Source of the DNA: an uncultured Mycoplasmatota bacterium
GTDB taxonomy: Bacteria; Bacillota_I; Bacilli_A; RF39; UBA660
Length of the DNA stretch: 64,000 bases
NCBI GenBank assembly: GCA_900551105.1
Contig: URUT01000001.1
Location: 1 to 64,000, forward strand
Direction: 5' to 3'
Part shown: positions 41,067 through 52,370 of the stretch, in pieces
Numbering within the stretch: position 1 is the stretch's first letter
How the letters are laid out: each line of letters begins with the position of its first letter
Program-made: the position numbers and the translations under genes
The notes under the pieces: generated by a model
Databases searched by the model: none
Told to the model about the DNA's origin: nothing
The model's input: only the letters and a program-made list of their open reading frames with translations

Positions 41067-41630
41067 ATGGTTATAGGAATAGATATTGATGAAACAATAA
41101 CAAATACACACGAAGCTGCTGAAAAATATATTTTAAAGTATGCTCCAGAGTTAATTAATGAAGACTACTGTGAAATCAAAAGTGATAAGATGCAAAAGTT
41201 TTTAGATACACATATAACAGATATCCAAAGTAATTTAACTTTAAAAAAAGGCGTTAAAGAAGCTATTGATAGATTAGTAAGTCATGGCTGTAAGATAGTT
41301 ATTATTACTGCAAGAGGGTACAATTTAGATTATGACTATCAAATGTTATCTGAAAAAGTACTTAAAGAAAATGATATTCATTATGATGAAATATATTATA
41401 AGCAGCATGATAAAGGAAGCATGGCCGCAAAAGCAAAAGTAGACTATTTTATAGATGATAAAGAAAGAGTTTTAGATGAGGTAAGTTCCTTTAATATTAA
41501 AACTATTTATTACGTTCCTGATAAAAGCAAGGTAACATCTAAACATTTAGTATTTGATGACTGGCAAGAAATTGCTGACTACATAATAAAGGCAGGTGAA
41601 GAAAGTGGAAGAAAGAGTAATCACAACTGA
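41067..41630 (+). CDS. HAD-family 5'(3')-nucleotidase-like protein (NT5C type)
   Basis: The 187-residue protein has the HAD motif I D-x-D-x-T intact (GIDIDETI, Asp6 and Asp8), a motif II ITAR segment and a motif III/IV FIDDK. The arrangement resembles the deoxyribonucleotidase (NT5C) and YorS-like group, which dephosphorylates nucleoside monophosphates. It is inserted between ruvA and ruvB: three bases after ruvA and overlapping the ruvB start by 26 bp. A link to the downstream thyA/folA nucleotide genes is plausible. Confidence 0.8.
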   Translation: MVIGIDIDETITNTHEAAEKYILKYAPELINEDYCEIKSDKMQKFLDTHITDIQSNLTLKKGVKEAIDRLVSHGCKIVIITARGYNLDYDYQMLSEKVLKENDIHYDEIYYKQHDKGSMAAKAKVDYFIDDKERVLDEVSSFNIKTIYYVPDKSKVTSKHLVFDDWQEIADYIIKAGEESGRKSNHN

Positions 41631-42597
41631 AGAGTTACCAAGTGATAGTTTTGAAGAAACTCTAAGACCCCAAGTTTTAGATGAATATATAGGTCAAAAT
41701 GAGGTCAAAGAAAATATCAGAGTTTTTGTAGAAGCTGCAAAGATGCGTGATGAAGCATTAGACCATGTTTTACTTTATGGGTCTCCTGGCTTAGGAAAAA
41801 CTACGTTAGCTCATATTATCGCAAACGAACTTGGTACAAATATTAAAACAACCACTGGGCCTTCTCTAGAAAAAAGCGGTGATTTAGCCGCGGTCCTATC
41901 AAATCTAGAACCAGGCGATGTTTTATTTATTGATGAAATCCATCGCATTCCCAAATTCATAGAAGAAATTTTATATCCTGCTATGGAAGACTTTGAATTA
42001 GATATTGTAATTGGCTCAGAAGGATCAAGTAGAAGTATCAAAATTGATTTGCCTCCCTTTACCTTAGTAGGAGCTACAACAAGAGCTGGTGATATTTCCG
42101 CACCTTTGCGTGATCGTTTTGGTATTGTATCAAAACTTAATTATTATACAGACGAAGAGCTTCAAAAAATCATTAAAAGAACCAGCCGAGTTTTAAATAT
42201 GAAGATTAATGATGAAGCCGCAAGTGAATTATCAAAACGTAGTCGTAAAACGCCAAGAATCGCTAACCGTCTATTTAAAAGAGTTAGAGACTTTGCCCAA
42301 GTTAAAGGCTTAGATGAAATAGATTTAGAAACAACGATGGAATCCCTTGACAGGCTAAAAGTAGATAAATATGGATTAGATCAAATTGATATAGAATATC
42401 TAGAAAGTTTGATTTATAAATTTAATGGTGGACCAGTAGGTGTAGAAACCATCGCTTCCTCAATTGGTGAAGAAGTATCAACTCTAGAAGATGTTGTAGA
42501 ACCATATCTTATGCAAGAAGGCTTTTTAAAAAGAACCCCTAGAGGAAGAATGGCCACTGATAAAAGCTATAACCATATAAAGGGAGGTATGTTATAA
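41605..42597 (+). CDS. ruvB: Holliday junction DNA helicase motor RuvB
   Basis: A 330-residue AAA+ motor that drives branch migration with RuvA. It shows [18 protein letters not shown], the Walker [12 protein letters not shown], Walker B LFIDEIHR, sensor [18 protein letters not shown], and the C-terminal winged helix ([16 protein letters not shown], then RTPRGRMAT). GTG 41605 is preferred because AGGTGA precedes it. Its stop overlaps the glyA start by one base (TAATG). Confidence 0.96.
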   Translation: MEERVITTEELPSDSFEETLRPQVLDEYIGQNEVKENIRVFVEAAKMRDEALDHVLLYGSPGLGKTTLAHIIANELGTNIKTTTGPSLEKSGDLAAVLSNLEPGDVLFIDEIHRIPKFIEEILYPAMEDFELDIVIGSEGSSRSIKIDLPPFTLVGATTRAGDISAPLRDRFGIVSKLNYYTDEELQKIIKRTSRVLNMKINDEAASELSKRSRKTPRIANRLFKRVRDFAQVKGLDEIDLETTMESLDRLKVDKYGLDQIDIEYLESLIYKFNGGPVGVETIASSIGEEVSTLEDVVEPYLMQEGFLKRTPRGRMATDKSYNHIKGGML

Positions 42598-43829
42598 TGG
42601 ACAAAAAAATAGCTAAAGCTTTAAGAAACGAAGCACTAAGACAAGAAAATAATATAGAATTAATTGCCAGTGAAAACTATGTATCAAAAGATATTTTAAA
42701 ATTACAAGGAAGCATCTTAACTAATAAATATGCTGAAGGATATCCTGGGAAAAAATACTATGGTGGCTGTGAAAATGTTGATGTCATTGAAAATCTCGCA
42801 ATTGAATACGCAAAAAAATTATTTAAAGCCAAATATGCTAATGTTCAGCCACATTCTGGTGCTAATGCGAACTTAGCAGTTTATAAAGCTCTACTAAATG
42901 TTGGTGATAAAGTGCTGGGAATGGACCTATCAAACGGTGGACATTTAACCCACGGGCATCCAATGAATATTAGCGGTAAAGAATACGATATCGTAAGTTA
43001 TACAGTAGACAAAACAACTGAATTAATTGATTATAATGAAGTAAGAAATATTGCTTTAAGAGAAAAACCAAAAATGATTATTGCCGGTGCCAGTGCATAT
43101 TCAAGAATTATTGACTTTACCAAATTTAAAGAAATTGCTGATGAAGTAGGAGCATACCTTTGGGTAGATATGGCTCATATTGCTGGCTTAGTAGCAGCCG
43201 GTCTTCATCCATCACCAGTAGGTGTAGCTGATATTGTTACTACGACAACACATAAAACTTTAAGAGGCCCAAGAGGTGGTTTAATCCTAACTAACGATGA
43301 AGAAATTGCTAAAAAAATCGATAAAATAATTTTCCCTGGTTTACAAGGGGGACCGCTTATGCATGTTGTAGCTGCTAAAGCTCAGTGCTTTGCTGAAGCC
43401 ATGGAGCCGGAATTTAAAGAATACATTCTTGATGTAACTAAAAATGCCAAAGCCCTAGCAAAAACTCTTCAAAACGAAGGAATAAAAGTAATATCAGGAG
43501 GTACTGACAATCATTTAATGCTAATAGATGTAAAAAGTGCATTTAACATAACTGGTAGTGAAGCTGAAAAAATCTTAGATAGTATCAATATAACGACTAA
43601 CAAAAATACTATACCAAATGAAACTGAAAGTGCTTTAAAAGCATCAGGATTAAGACTAGGAACTCCTGCCATGACCACAAGAGGTTTTAAAGAAGCAGAA
43701 TTTATTAAAGTCGGTCAAATAATTAGTAGTGCTCTAAAAAATAGGGATGATGAAAATATTTTACAAGAATTAAAAAAAGAAGTATTAGAACTAACTTCAA
43801 AGTATCCAATTTATAGAAAGGAAAAGTAG
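42597..43829 (+). CDS. glyA: Serine hydroxymethyltransferase
   Basis: A 410-residue PLP enzyme that converts serine and tetrahydrofolate into glycine and methylene-tetrahydrofolate. Family motifs: [36 protein letters not shown], the PLP-Lys region [15 protein letters not shown] and [14 protein letters not shown]. It starts by a one-base overlap with ruvB and is followed one base later by thyA, then folA. Together glyA, thyA and folA form the complete dTMP/folate cycle. Confidence 0.97.
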   Translation: MDKKIAKALRNEALRQENNIELIASENYVSKDILKLQGSILTNKYAEGYPGKKYYGGCENVDVIENLAIEYAKKLFKAKYANVQPHSGANANLAVYKALLNVGDKVLGMDLSNGGHLTHGHPMNISGKEYDIVSYTVDKTTELIDYNEVRNIALREKPKMIIAGASAYSRIIDFTKFKEIADEVGAYLWVDMAHIAGLVAAGLHPSPVGVADIVTTTTHKTLRGPRGGLILTNDEEIAKKIDKIIFPGLQGGPLMHVVAAKAQCFAEAMEPEFKEYILDVTKNAKALAKTLQNEGIKVISGGTDNHLMLIDVKSAFNITGSEAEKILDSINITTNKNTIPNETESALKASGLRLGTPAMTTRGFKEAEFIKVGQIISSALKNRDDENILQELKKEVLELTSKYPIYRKEK

Positions 43830-43830
43830 T

Positions 43831-44730
43831 ATGACTAAATGGGATAAAGAATATATAAAATTATGTAAAAAAATCTTAAGTGAGGGAGTAGAAGTAGAAA
43901 ATAGAACTGGTACAAACACTATTAAATTACCATCATATCACTTACATTTTGACCTGCAAGAAGAATTTCCAGTACTTACAACTAAACAACTATACTTTAA
44001 AAAAGCCATCCTTGAAATGTTATGGATCTACCAAGTTCAAAGTAACGATGTAAGATGGCTTCAAGAAAGAGACATTCACATTTGGGATGAATGGGAAATT
44101 AGTGAAGAAGGTCTTTGGAAAGCAACGCAAAACGTTCCCGTAAATGGAAAATACGTAAAAAAAGAAATAGTTAAAGAATTTCCCAAAGAATATGCTCACA
44201 CAATTGGTACAGCTTATGGCTATATAACAAATAAATTTCAAATGACACAAAATCTAATTAAATCAATTAAAAATAGTCCTAACGATAGAAGAATGATTAT
44301 GACTTTATGGCAAAATGATTATTTAGAAACAGCAGTCTTACCATCATGTGTATGGTCAAGTGAATGGGATGTAACAGATGGTAAACTAAATATATGGGTT
44401 CATCAAAGAAGTGCAGATGTTCCTCTAGGCTTACCATTTAATGTTACACAGTATGCCACTCTTTTAAGCTTAATAGCTCACTGCACTGGCCTAAAACCAG
44501 GTACTATTGACTGGAGTATAAAAGATGCTCATATCTATGTAAATCAAGTTGATGGCATCAAAGAGCAAATCAAAAGAGCCGATGAAAATCCTGACATTAA
44601 AGCTCCAACTCTATGGATTAATCCAAAAGTAACCGACTTTTTCAAAATTGATAACAGTAAAGAATTAAAAGATATTAAAATAGAAGGTTATGAGCACATG
44701 GGACCAATTAAATTCCCTATAACTCAGTAA
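43831..44730 (+). CDS. thyA: Thymidylate synthase
   Basis: The 299-residue enzyme makes dTMP from dUMP with methylene-tetrahydrofolate. Motifs include NRTGTNT, the catalytic LPSCVW (Cys173), QRSADVPLGLPFNVTQYA and the folate-binding end YEHMGPIKFP. It is slightly longer than E. coli ThyA (264), with an insertion around residues 90-125. It stands between glyA and folA, which supply and regenerate its folate cofactor. Confidence 0.96.
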   Translation: MTKWDKEYIKLCKKILSEGVEVENRTGTNTIKLPSYHLHFDLQEEFPVLTTKQLYFKKAILEMLWIYQVQSNDVRWLQERDIHIWDEWEISEEGLWKATQNVPVNGKYVKKEIVKEFPKEYAHTIGTAYGYITNKFQMTQNLIKSIKNSPNDRRMIMTLWQNDYLETAVLPSCVWSSEWDVTDGKLNIWVHQRSADVPLGLPFNVTQYATLLSLIAHCTGLKPGTIDWSIKDAHIYVNQVDGIKEQIKRADENPDIKAPTLWINPKVTDFFKIDNSKELKDIKIEGYEHMGPIKFPITQ

Positions 44731-44737
44731 AAATATT

Positions 44738-45226
44738 ATGAATAATTTAAGTATGATTGCTGCAATCGGCAAAAATAATGAACTAGGTTATGAAAACAAA
44801 CTTCTTTGGCATCTAAAAGAAGATATGCAGTTTTTTAGAAAAACTACAACTGGTAAAACTATAATTATGGGTAGAAAAACTTTTGAAAGCCTGCCAGGAC
44901 TGCTTCCTAAAAGAAAACATATTATTATAACTAGTAACCAAAACTATCAAAATAATGACGTTATTATCATGCACAGCGTAGATGAAGTAATTAGTTATAT
45001 TCAAAATACTCAGGAAGAATGCTTTATAATTGGTGGTGGTAAAGTTTATAAAGAGTTTTTACCATTTGCTCATACTCTTTATTTAACCGAAATAGAAGAC
45101 TCTAAAAGGGCTGATACCTTCTTTCCCGTATTTTCAAAAGATGATTATCACAAAGAAATTTTAGGTTCATCAAGCGAAAATAATATTAATTATAGCTTTG
45201 CAAAATATACAAAGAAATCAAACTAG
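44738..45226 (+). CDS. folA: Dihydrofolate reductase
   Basis: The 162-residue enzyme reduces dihydrofolate formed by ThyA. It shows MIAAIGKNNELGYENKLLWHL, DMQFFRKTTTGKTIIMGRKTFESL, and EECFIIGGGKVYKEFLP, in family order. It follows thyA by seven bases. A strong hairpin lies just after the gene. Confidence 0.95.
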   Translation: MNNLSMIAAIGKNNELGYENKLLWHLKEDMQFFRKTTTGKTIIMGRKTFESLPGLLPKRKHIIITSNQNYQNNDVIIMHSVDEVISYIQNTQEECFIIGGGKVYKEFLPFAHTLYLTEIEDSKRADTFFPVFSKDDYHKEILGSSSENNINYSFAKYTKKSN

Positions 45227-45234
45227 CATTTTTC

Positions 45235-45270
45235 CTCCTTTTGTGGTATGATACTATATCACAAAGGGGG
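45235..45270 (+). promoter_or_regulatory. Long hairpin overlapping an extended -10 and the next ribosome binding site
   Basis: Positions 45235-45250 can pair with 45255-45270 over about 16 pairs, including four G-U. The 3' arm contains AAAGGGGG, the ribosome binding site of the gene at 45279. Inside the palindrome lies TGGTATGAT (45244-45252), an extended -10. Read-through RNA from folA would fold and hide the site, whereas transcripts from the internal promoter would lack the 5' arm. Confidence 0.5.
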
Positions 45271-45278
45271 AAATTTTT

Positions 45279-45677
45279 ATGTGTAAAGAAGGACCGTATG
45301 AACTCTTAGTTCCAAAATTAGTTTGGATAGATAAATTATTAAGAACAAAAGGTAATGTTGATATGCGTGTCAGATGGAATAGTCATAAGCAGCTTAAAAC
45401 TATGCCTGGAAACATCATTCTAAAATTAACTTTTCATATAGACTATCTAACTCGTAGAGTAAATGATGAATACGAAAGAGCAAATAGAATTATCAGCATA
45501 ATGTTTGCTTTTACAAGAATTTCACCAAAACTATATTTTGCAACCGATGAAGAACTTTACAATTTAGAAGAAGAACTAATCTATAAAAGAGTAGAAGACT
45601 ATCCCGATGAAGCTGGAATAATTTCTATACTAGGAAAAATAAAAGAAGCATCTAAAGAGAGTAAAAACACCCTTTAG
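45279..45677 (+). CDS. Unknown protein, 132 residues
   Basis: A soluble, charged protein starting MCKEGPYELLVPKLVWIDKLL, with a basic helical middle (RTKGNVDMRVRWNSHKQLKT) and an acidic end (EELYNLEEELIYKRVEDYPDE). No membrane segment, signal peptide or motif that I recognise. It has an unusual ribosome binding arrangement (see the hairpin at 45235-45270) and is transcribed alone between folA and queA, with its own terminator. Confidence 0.65.
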   Translation: MCKEGPYELLVPKLVWIDKLLRTKGNVDMRVRWNSHKQLKTMPGNIILKLTFHIDYLTRRVNDEYERANRIISIMFAFTRISPKLYFATDEELYNLEEELIYKRVEDYPDEAGIISILGKIKEASKESKNTL

Positions 45678-45685
45678 ATTTTTTC
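45650..45685 (+). terminator. Terminator
   Basis: ATCTAAAG (45650-45657) pairs perfectly with CTTTAGAT (45672-45679), followed by TTTTT. Confidence 0.75.
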
Positions 45686-45690
45686 TTTGA

Positions 45691-45720
45691 TTGACAAACA
45701 AACTGCTTTAATAGTATGAT
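45691..45720 (+). promoter_or_regulatory. Promoter of the queA-tgt operon
   Basis: TTGACA (45691-45696), 18 bp, TATGAT (45715-45720), 19 bases before the queA start. Confidence 0.7.
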
Positions 45721-45738
45721 TTATAAGGAAGTGTTACA

Positions 45739-46764
45739 ATGAAAACAGAAGATTTTGATTATTATTTACCAAAAGAATTAATTGCTCAAACCCCACTAGC
45801 AAAAAGAGATGAAAGTCGTCTTTTAGTAATGGACAGAGTAACTGGAAAGTTATCTCACGAATATTTTTATGATGTAATAAATTACTTAAATAAAGGTGAT
45901 GCTTTAGTAATAAATGATACAAAAGTAATTCCTGCAAGAATCATTGGTATTAAAGAAGAAACTGATGCAGTAATTGAATTACTTCTTTTAAATCCTGAAG
46001 CAAAAGATATCTGGAAATGCCTAGCAAAACCCCAAAAAAGATTAAAACAAGACACTATTATCAGCTTTGGTGAAGGTTTATTAAAAGCTAAGGTAAAAGC
46101 TATCAAAGAAGATGGTATAACCGAAGTAGAGTTAATTTATGATGGAATTTTAATGGAAATCTTAGAAAAATTAGGAACAATGCCACTACCACCATATATT
46201 CATGAAAAATTAGAAGATAAAGACATGTACCAAACTGTTTATGCAAGAGAATATGGCTCAGCAGCAGCTCCTACGGCTGGCTTACACTTTACCGAGAAAC
46301 TTCTTAAACAAATAGAAGAAAAAGGTATAAAAATAGTACATATTACTCTTCATGTTGGCCTAGGGACCTTTAGACCAGTAAGTGTAGAAGATGTAACTAA
46401 ACACGTCATGCATAAAGAACATTATATAATAACTAAAGAAGCCGCAAATACTCTAAATGAAATTAAAGAAAATGGCGGCAAAATCTATGCAGTAGGCACA
46501 ACCAGTGTCCGAACTCTAGAAACAAATTTAGAAAAACATTCAAAGTTTACCGCTGAGGTAGGAGATACTAGTATATTCATCTATCCAGGTTTTAAATTTA
46601 AAGCAATAGATGGACTAATTACTAACTTTCATCTACCAAAGAGTACCCTTGTAATGTTAGTATCAGCTTTTTCTAGTAAAGAAAATATTTTAAATGCCTA
46701 TGAAGAAGCAGTAAAACAAAAATATCGTTTCTTTAGTTTTGGCGATGCCATGTTAATCAAATAG
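45739..46764 (+). CDS. queA: S-adenosylmethionine:tRNA ribosyltransferase-isomerase
   Basis: QueA transfers the ribosyl part of SAM to preQ1 in tRNA, giving epoxyqueuosine. The 341-residue protein shows [20 protein letters not shown], the [11 protein letters not shown] block, [34 protein letters not shown] and the end [17 protein letters not shown]. It is followed 14 bp later by tgt, the enzyme acting before it in the queuosine pathway. Confidence 0.97.
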   Translation: MKTEDFDYYLPKELIAQTPLAKRDESRLLVMDRVTGKLSHEYFYDVINYLNKGDALVINDTKVIPARIIGIKEETDAVIELLLLNPEAKDIWKCLAKPQKRLKQDTIISFGEGLLKAKVKAIKEDGITEVELIYDGILMEILEKLGTMPLPPYIHEKLEDKDMYQTVYAREYGSAAAPTAGLHFTEKLLKQIEEKGIKIVHITLHVGLGTFRPVSVEDVTKHVMHKEHYIITKEAANTLNEIKENGGKIYAVGTTSVRTLETNLEKHSKFTAEVGDTSIFIYPGFKFKAIDGLITNFHLPKSTLVMLVSAFSSKENILNAYEEAVKQKYRFFSFGDAMLIK

Positions 46765-46775
46765 TAAGGAAGTGA

Positions 46776-48183
<1,408 letters not shown>

Positions 48184-48260
48184 ACATCTTTTTTTCACAC
48201 TTTACATATTCTAATATGTTAAAATATAGTTACCAAAAAAATAAAAAAGGACGTGATAAA

Positions 48261-50018
48261 TTGTTAAAACTATTTAAAAACTTTAAAGCAAAAGAATATT
48301 TTGCAATGTTACTATGTGTAGCATTTGTTGTCTTAGAAGTTTGGCTAGACTTAAAAATTCCCGATTATATGTCTAAAATAACCATGTTAGTACAAACTCC
48401 AGGCAGTGCCATGAAAGACATCTTAATAAATGGTGGTAAGATGCTTCTTTGCGCAGGTGGATCACTTTTAGGTGCCGTAGTAGTAGGCTATTTTGCTGCT
48501 TATATTTCAGCGTCATTTTCAAAAATTACTAGAGAAAAACTATTTAAAAAAGTTGAAGACTTTAGTTTAGATGAAATGAAAAAATTTAAAGCAAGTAGTC
48601 TTATTACTAGAACAACTAACGATATTACCAACGTAGAAATGTTTTTAGCAATTGGCTTACAAATGATTATTAAGGCACCAATAACTGCTGTTTGGGCAAT
48701 ACTTAAAATTCTAAATAAAGGCAAATGGTGGAGCTTAGCAACTGGCATAGGTGTCGTAGTACTTCTAATTATCATCGGAATTTTACTAATATTAGTATTC
48801 CCTAAATTTAAGAAAGTTCAAAAATTAATTGACGATATCAATGAACTAACTAGTGAACAACTTAAAGGTATTAGAGTAATTAGAGCATTTAATGCTGAAA
48901 GTTATAGTGAAAGAAAATTTAATAGGGGTAACACAAATTTAACTAAACTTCAAATGTTTAACCAAAAAACAATGGGAATTCTAAACCCAGGAATATATTT
49001 AATAATGCATGGCGTATCATTATCAATTTATATAATTGGTGCTTATTTAATAAACTCAGCAAACATGCTAGATAAACTTACAATCTTCAGTAACATGGTA
49101 GTATTCTCAGCCTATGCAATGCAAGTAATATCATCATTTTTAATGCTAGCATTTATCTTTATTTTCTATCCAAGAGCCGGTGTATCAGCAACTCGTATTA
49201 ATGAAATACTAGAGGTAAATCCAACTATTAAAGACGGAAAAATTGATACACATAATGATATTAAAGGAGTAGTAGAATTTAAAAATGTCAGCTTCAAATA
49301 TCCTGACAGTGAAGAATATATTCTAGAAAATGTATCATTTAAAATAGATCAAGGAAAAACTATCGCATTTATCGGATCAACCGGTTCTGGCAAAAGTACT
49401 TTAATAAATTTAGTACCTAGATTCTATGATGCTACTAAAGGTGAAATTCTAATAGATGGCATTAACGTTAAAGATTATTCTCTAAAAACTCTTCACGAGA
49501 AAATTGGCTATGTTCCTCAAAAAGCAATTATCTTTAACGACACGATTGAAAACAACATCAATTATGGCGATAGTGGTAAAAAAATCACTAAAGAAAATAT
49601 TTTAAATGGTGCTAAAATTGCTGAAGCCGATGAATTTATTAGTAAAATGGAAAAAGGCTACAAATCTCATATAGCATCAGGTGGAACTAACGTTTCTGGT
49701 GGTCAAAAACAAAGAATATCTATTGCTAGAGCTCTAGCAAAAACTCCTGAAATTTTAATCTTTGACGACTCATTTAGTGCCTTAGACTATAAGACTGACT
49801 ACAAACTAAGAAAAGGCCTTAAAGAAAAAATGCAAGGTATCACGACAATGATCGTAGCACAAAGAATTGGTACTATTAAAGATGCTGATTTAATTATTGT
49901 TCTAGATAATGGCAAATGCGTAGGCAAAGGAACTCATAAAGAACTACTAAAAAAATGCAAGGTCTATAAAGAAATTGCTTACTCACAACTTTCAAAGGAG
50001 GAATTAGAAAATGCATAA
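48261..50018 (+). CDS. ABC exporter half-transporter, subunit with degenerate site
   Basis: The 586-residue protein has six membrane helices and a nucleotide-binding domain: Walker A GSTGSGKST (near 372), signature VSGGQKQR, Walker B ILIFDDS with Asp503 in place of the catalytic Glu. This marks it as the noncatalytic half of a heterodimeric exporter. TTG 48261 is chosen because GGACGTGAT precedes it; the upstream in-frame part looks noncoding. It overlaps the partner gene by eight bases. The substrate is unknown; lipids, peptides or drugs are typical. Confidence 0.9.
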   Translation: MLKLFKNFKAKEYFAMLLCVAFVVLEVWLDLKIPDYMSKITMLVQTPGSAMKDILINGGKMLLCAGGSLLGAVVVGYFAAYISASFSKITREKLFKKVEDFSLDEMKKFKASSLITRTTNDITNVEMFLAIGLQMIIKAPITAVWAILKILNKGKWWSLATGIGVVVLLIIIGILLILVFPKFKKVQKLIDDINELTSEQLKGIRVIRAFNAESYSERKFNRGNTNLTKLQMFNQKTMGILNPGIYLIMHGVSLSIYIIGAYLINSANMLDKLTIFSNMVVFSAYAMQVISSFLMLAFIFIFYPRAGVSATRINEILEVNPTIKDGKIDTHNDIKGVVEFKNVSFKYPDSEEYILENVSFKIDQGKTIAFIGSTGSGKSTLINLVPRFYDATKGEILIDGINVKDYSLKTLHEKIGYVPQKAIIFNDTIENNINYGDSGKKITKENILNGAKIAEADEFISKMEKGYKSHIASGGTNVSGGQKQRISIARALAKTPEILIFDDSFSALDYKTDYKLRKGLKEKMQGITTMIVAQRIGTIKDADLIIVLDNGKCVGKGTHKELLKKCKVYKEIAYSQLSKEELENA

Positions 50019-51795
50019 TAAACCTGTTATCAATGACACTAAAACAGACTTTGGAAAAGAAATTAATAGACTATCAAAAGAATTAAACAAATACAAAGTT
50101 ACAATTATTCTTTCTTTGATTTTTTCTACTATTAGTAGCATCCTAGCAATAATTAGTCCTAAAAAACTAGAAGAACTTACTAACACCATAATTAAAGGAC
50201 TTACTGGAACTATTGACTTAGAAAAAATCACTCATATCATGACTGTTTTAATAATTATTTATGTTGTAAGTGCGGTCTTTGACTTCTTTGAAAAATATTT
50301 AATGGTAGATGCTTGTTTAAAATTTGCTAAAGAACTTCGTAGTAAAATATCAAATAAAATAAATAAACTACCACTTAGATTTTTTGACAATCACGCAAGT
50401 GGAGACATTTTATCTGTTGTAACCAACGATGTAGATACCGTAAGTAGCAACCTAAATAACAGTTTAGGCTTACTAGTTGGTTCTATCACACTATTAATTG
50501 GTTGTTTATTTATGATGTTTAAAACCAATTGGATTATGGCTCTAACCGCTATTTTCTCATCACTAATAGGTTTAGTATTCTTGGCAATTATTTTAAAAAA
50601 GAGTCAAAAATACTTTACAAAGCGTCAAGAAGAATTAGGTAAATTAAACGGACACATAGAAGAAATCTATTCATCACAAACCCTAGTAAAAGCTTACAAC
50701 GGGGAACAAGATGCTCTAGATAAATTTAATAAATTAAATGACAAAGTTTATACCTGTAACTTTAAAAGTCAATTTCTTGGTGGTTTAATGCCATCAATTA
50801 TGGGATTTATCGGTAACTTTGGTTATGTATCAGTTTGCATCGTTGGTGCACTTCTTACCATGAATAACAAGATCGAATTCGGAGTAATTGTTGCATTCTT
50901 TATGTACGTAAGACTATTTTCTAACCCATTATCACAAATAGCCCAAAGTTTAAATGGTCTTCAGTCCGTAGCTGCTGCCTCAAAAAGAGTATTTAATTTC
51001 TTAGATGAAAAAGAAATGACTAATGAAAGCGATAAAACTAAAAAGTTAGATCCAAAAGTTGTTAAAGGAAACATCACTTTTGAGCACGTTAAATTTGGCT
51101 ACGACAAAAACAAAACTATCATCAAAGACTTTAATGCCACAGTAAAGCCAGGTGAAAAAATCGCTATTGTTGGTCCAACAGGTGCTGGTAAAACAACTAT
51201 CGTTAACTTATTAATGAAATTCTACGAAATAACTGATGGTAAAATTACGATAGATGGGGTTAATATAAATGACCTAAAAAGAGAAAACATTCATGATTTA
51301 TTTATCATGATTCTACAAGACACCTGGCTATTTAATGGTACTATTAGAGATAATATTAAATATAATAATCGAGGAATAACCGATGAAGAAATTTGGAACG
51401 CATTAAAAATAGTAGGAACTGACCACTTTGTCAAAAGTTTACCTAATGGACTAGATTATGAAATAACCGAAAGTGAAAGCATATCAGCAGGTCAAAGACA
51501 GCTTCTAACAATTGCTAGAGGTATGATTAAAAACGCACCATTCTTAATTTTAGATGAAGCAACCAGTAATGTTGATACTAGAACTGAAGAACTAGTTCAA
51601 AAAGCCATGGATAAACTTACTAAAGGAAGAACTTCATTCATCATTGCTCATCGCTTATCAACCATTAAAAACGCTGATTTAATTCTAGTAATGAAAGATG
51701 GTAACATCATTGAGCAAGGAACTCATCAACAACTACTCAAACAAAATGGTTTCTATGCCGAATTATATAACTCACAGTTTAGGGAAACTAAATAG
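50011..51795 (+). CDS. ABC exporter half-transporter, catalytic subunit
   Basis: The 594-residue partner has six membrane helices, Walker A GPTGAGKTT (near 389), a noncanonical signature ISAGQRQL, and Walker B FLILDEA with the catalytic Glu516, then an H-loop AHRLST. Its signature faces the degenerate Walker B of the first subunit, so the altered residues all fall in the same nucleotide site, as known for TM287/288-like exporters. The genes overlap, so a fixed one-to-one dimer is expected. Confidence 0.92.
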   Translation: MHNKPVINDTKTDFGKEINRLSKELNKYKVTIILSLIFSTISSILAIISPKKLEELTNTIIKGLTGTIDLEKITHIMTVLIIIYVVSAVFDFFEKYLMVDACLKFAKELRSKISNKINKLPLRFFDNHASGDILSVVTNDVDTVSSNLNNSLGLLVGSITLLIGCLFMMFKTNWIMALTAIFSSLIGLVFLAIILKKSQKYFTKRQEELGKLNGHIEEIYSSQTLVKAYNGEQDALDKFNKLNDKVYTCNFKSQFLGGLMPSIMGFIGNFGYVSVCIVGALLTMNNKIEFGVIVAFFMYVRLFSNPLSQIAQSLNGLQSVAAASKRVFNFLDEKEMTNESDKTKKLDPKVVKGNITFEHVKFGYDKNKTIIKDFNATVKPGEKIAIVGPTGAGKTTIVNLLMKFYEITDGKITIDGVNINDLKRENIHDLFIMILQDTWLFNGTIRDNIKYNNRGITDEEIWNALKIVGTDHFVKSLPNGLDYEITESESISAGQRQLLTIARGMIKNAPFLILDEATSNVDTRTEELVQKAMDKLTKGRTSFIIAHRLSTIKNADLILVMKDGNIIEQGTHQQLLKQNGFYAELYNSQFRETK

Positions 51796-51815
51796 ACCAC
51801 ATGGTCTATTTTTAT
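51791..51815 (+). terminator. Terminator after the ABC exporter genes
   Basis: AATAGACC (51791-51798) pairs perfectly with GGTCTATT (51803-51810), then TTTT. Confidence 0.85.
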
Positions 51816-51843
51816 TTACAATAATAAAATTTTGTTGTATAAT
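51815..51843 (+). promoter_or_regulatory. Promoter of the three-gene unknown operon
   Basis: TTTACA (51815-51820), 17 bp, TATAAT (51838-51843), partly overlapping the T tract of the preceding terminator. Confidence 0.65.
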
Positions 51844-51881
51844 ACTGTTCCTAAAAGCGAATTAAAAAGGAAAGTGATATC

Positions 51882-52370
51882 ATGTCAAAGAAAAACTCCA
51901 AACTTGCAAACCTAGAAGAAGAATTTAATGTAGAAACCTTGCAATTTATAAGTGATGAAGATTTTTACAGTTTAATATTAAGATTTACTATCGCAAGAGA
52001 CATATTTGCTGAAGAAAAAAAAGCTTATGCAGTTAAAAAGAAAAGATTTTCTATAAAATCTAGAGTCAGTGATGAAACTCTTGAATTAGAAAGATTTTTT
52101 AATAAAATAAAAATACTAATAGATGAAGAAAAGCAAAGAAGAAAAACTATAAAAAACAAAAAAGCAGCACAGGCACCTATCGTTGAACTATATTTTAAAA
52201 TGTTAAATGGTGACTTTTCTGAAGATATTAAAGATGAATATAAATCAGGTTTATTTAACCTAATTGAAAGTGATTATCACCTAGGTTGTTCTTCCTTTGA
52301 AGAAGCTTATGAGACTTTTAAAAATTTAATAAAAAATAATTTAAAGACAACATTAAAGGAGACTATCTAA
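51882..52370 (+). CDS. Unknown helical protein, gene 1 of a three-gene operon
   Basis: The 162-residue protein is charged and mostly helical (FISDEDFYSLILRFTIARDIF, then a basic stretch with KKKRFSIKSRVSDETLELE and QRRKTIKNKKAA). No known domain. Its stop overlaps the start of the next gene by one base (TAATG), and the third gene follows closely, so they very likely act together. The only membrane protein in the operon is the third product. Confidence 0.65.
   Translation: MSKKNSKLANLEEEFNVETLQFISDEDFYSLILRFTIARDIFAEEKKAYAVKKKRFSIKSRVSDETLELERFFNKIKILIDEEKQRRKTIKNKKAAQAPIVELYFKMLNGDFSEDIKDEYKSGLFNLIESDYHLGCSSFEEAYETFKNLIKNNLKTTLKETI

Noticed and set aside
45739..45760. preQ1 riboswitch before queA
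   Set aside because: The leader between the -10 (45715-45720) and the start codon is only 18 bases, too short for a preQ1 aptamer.
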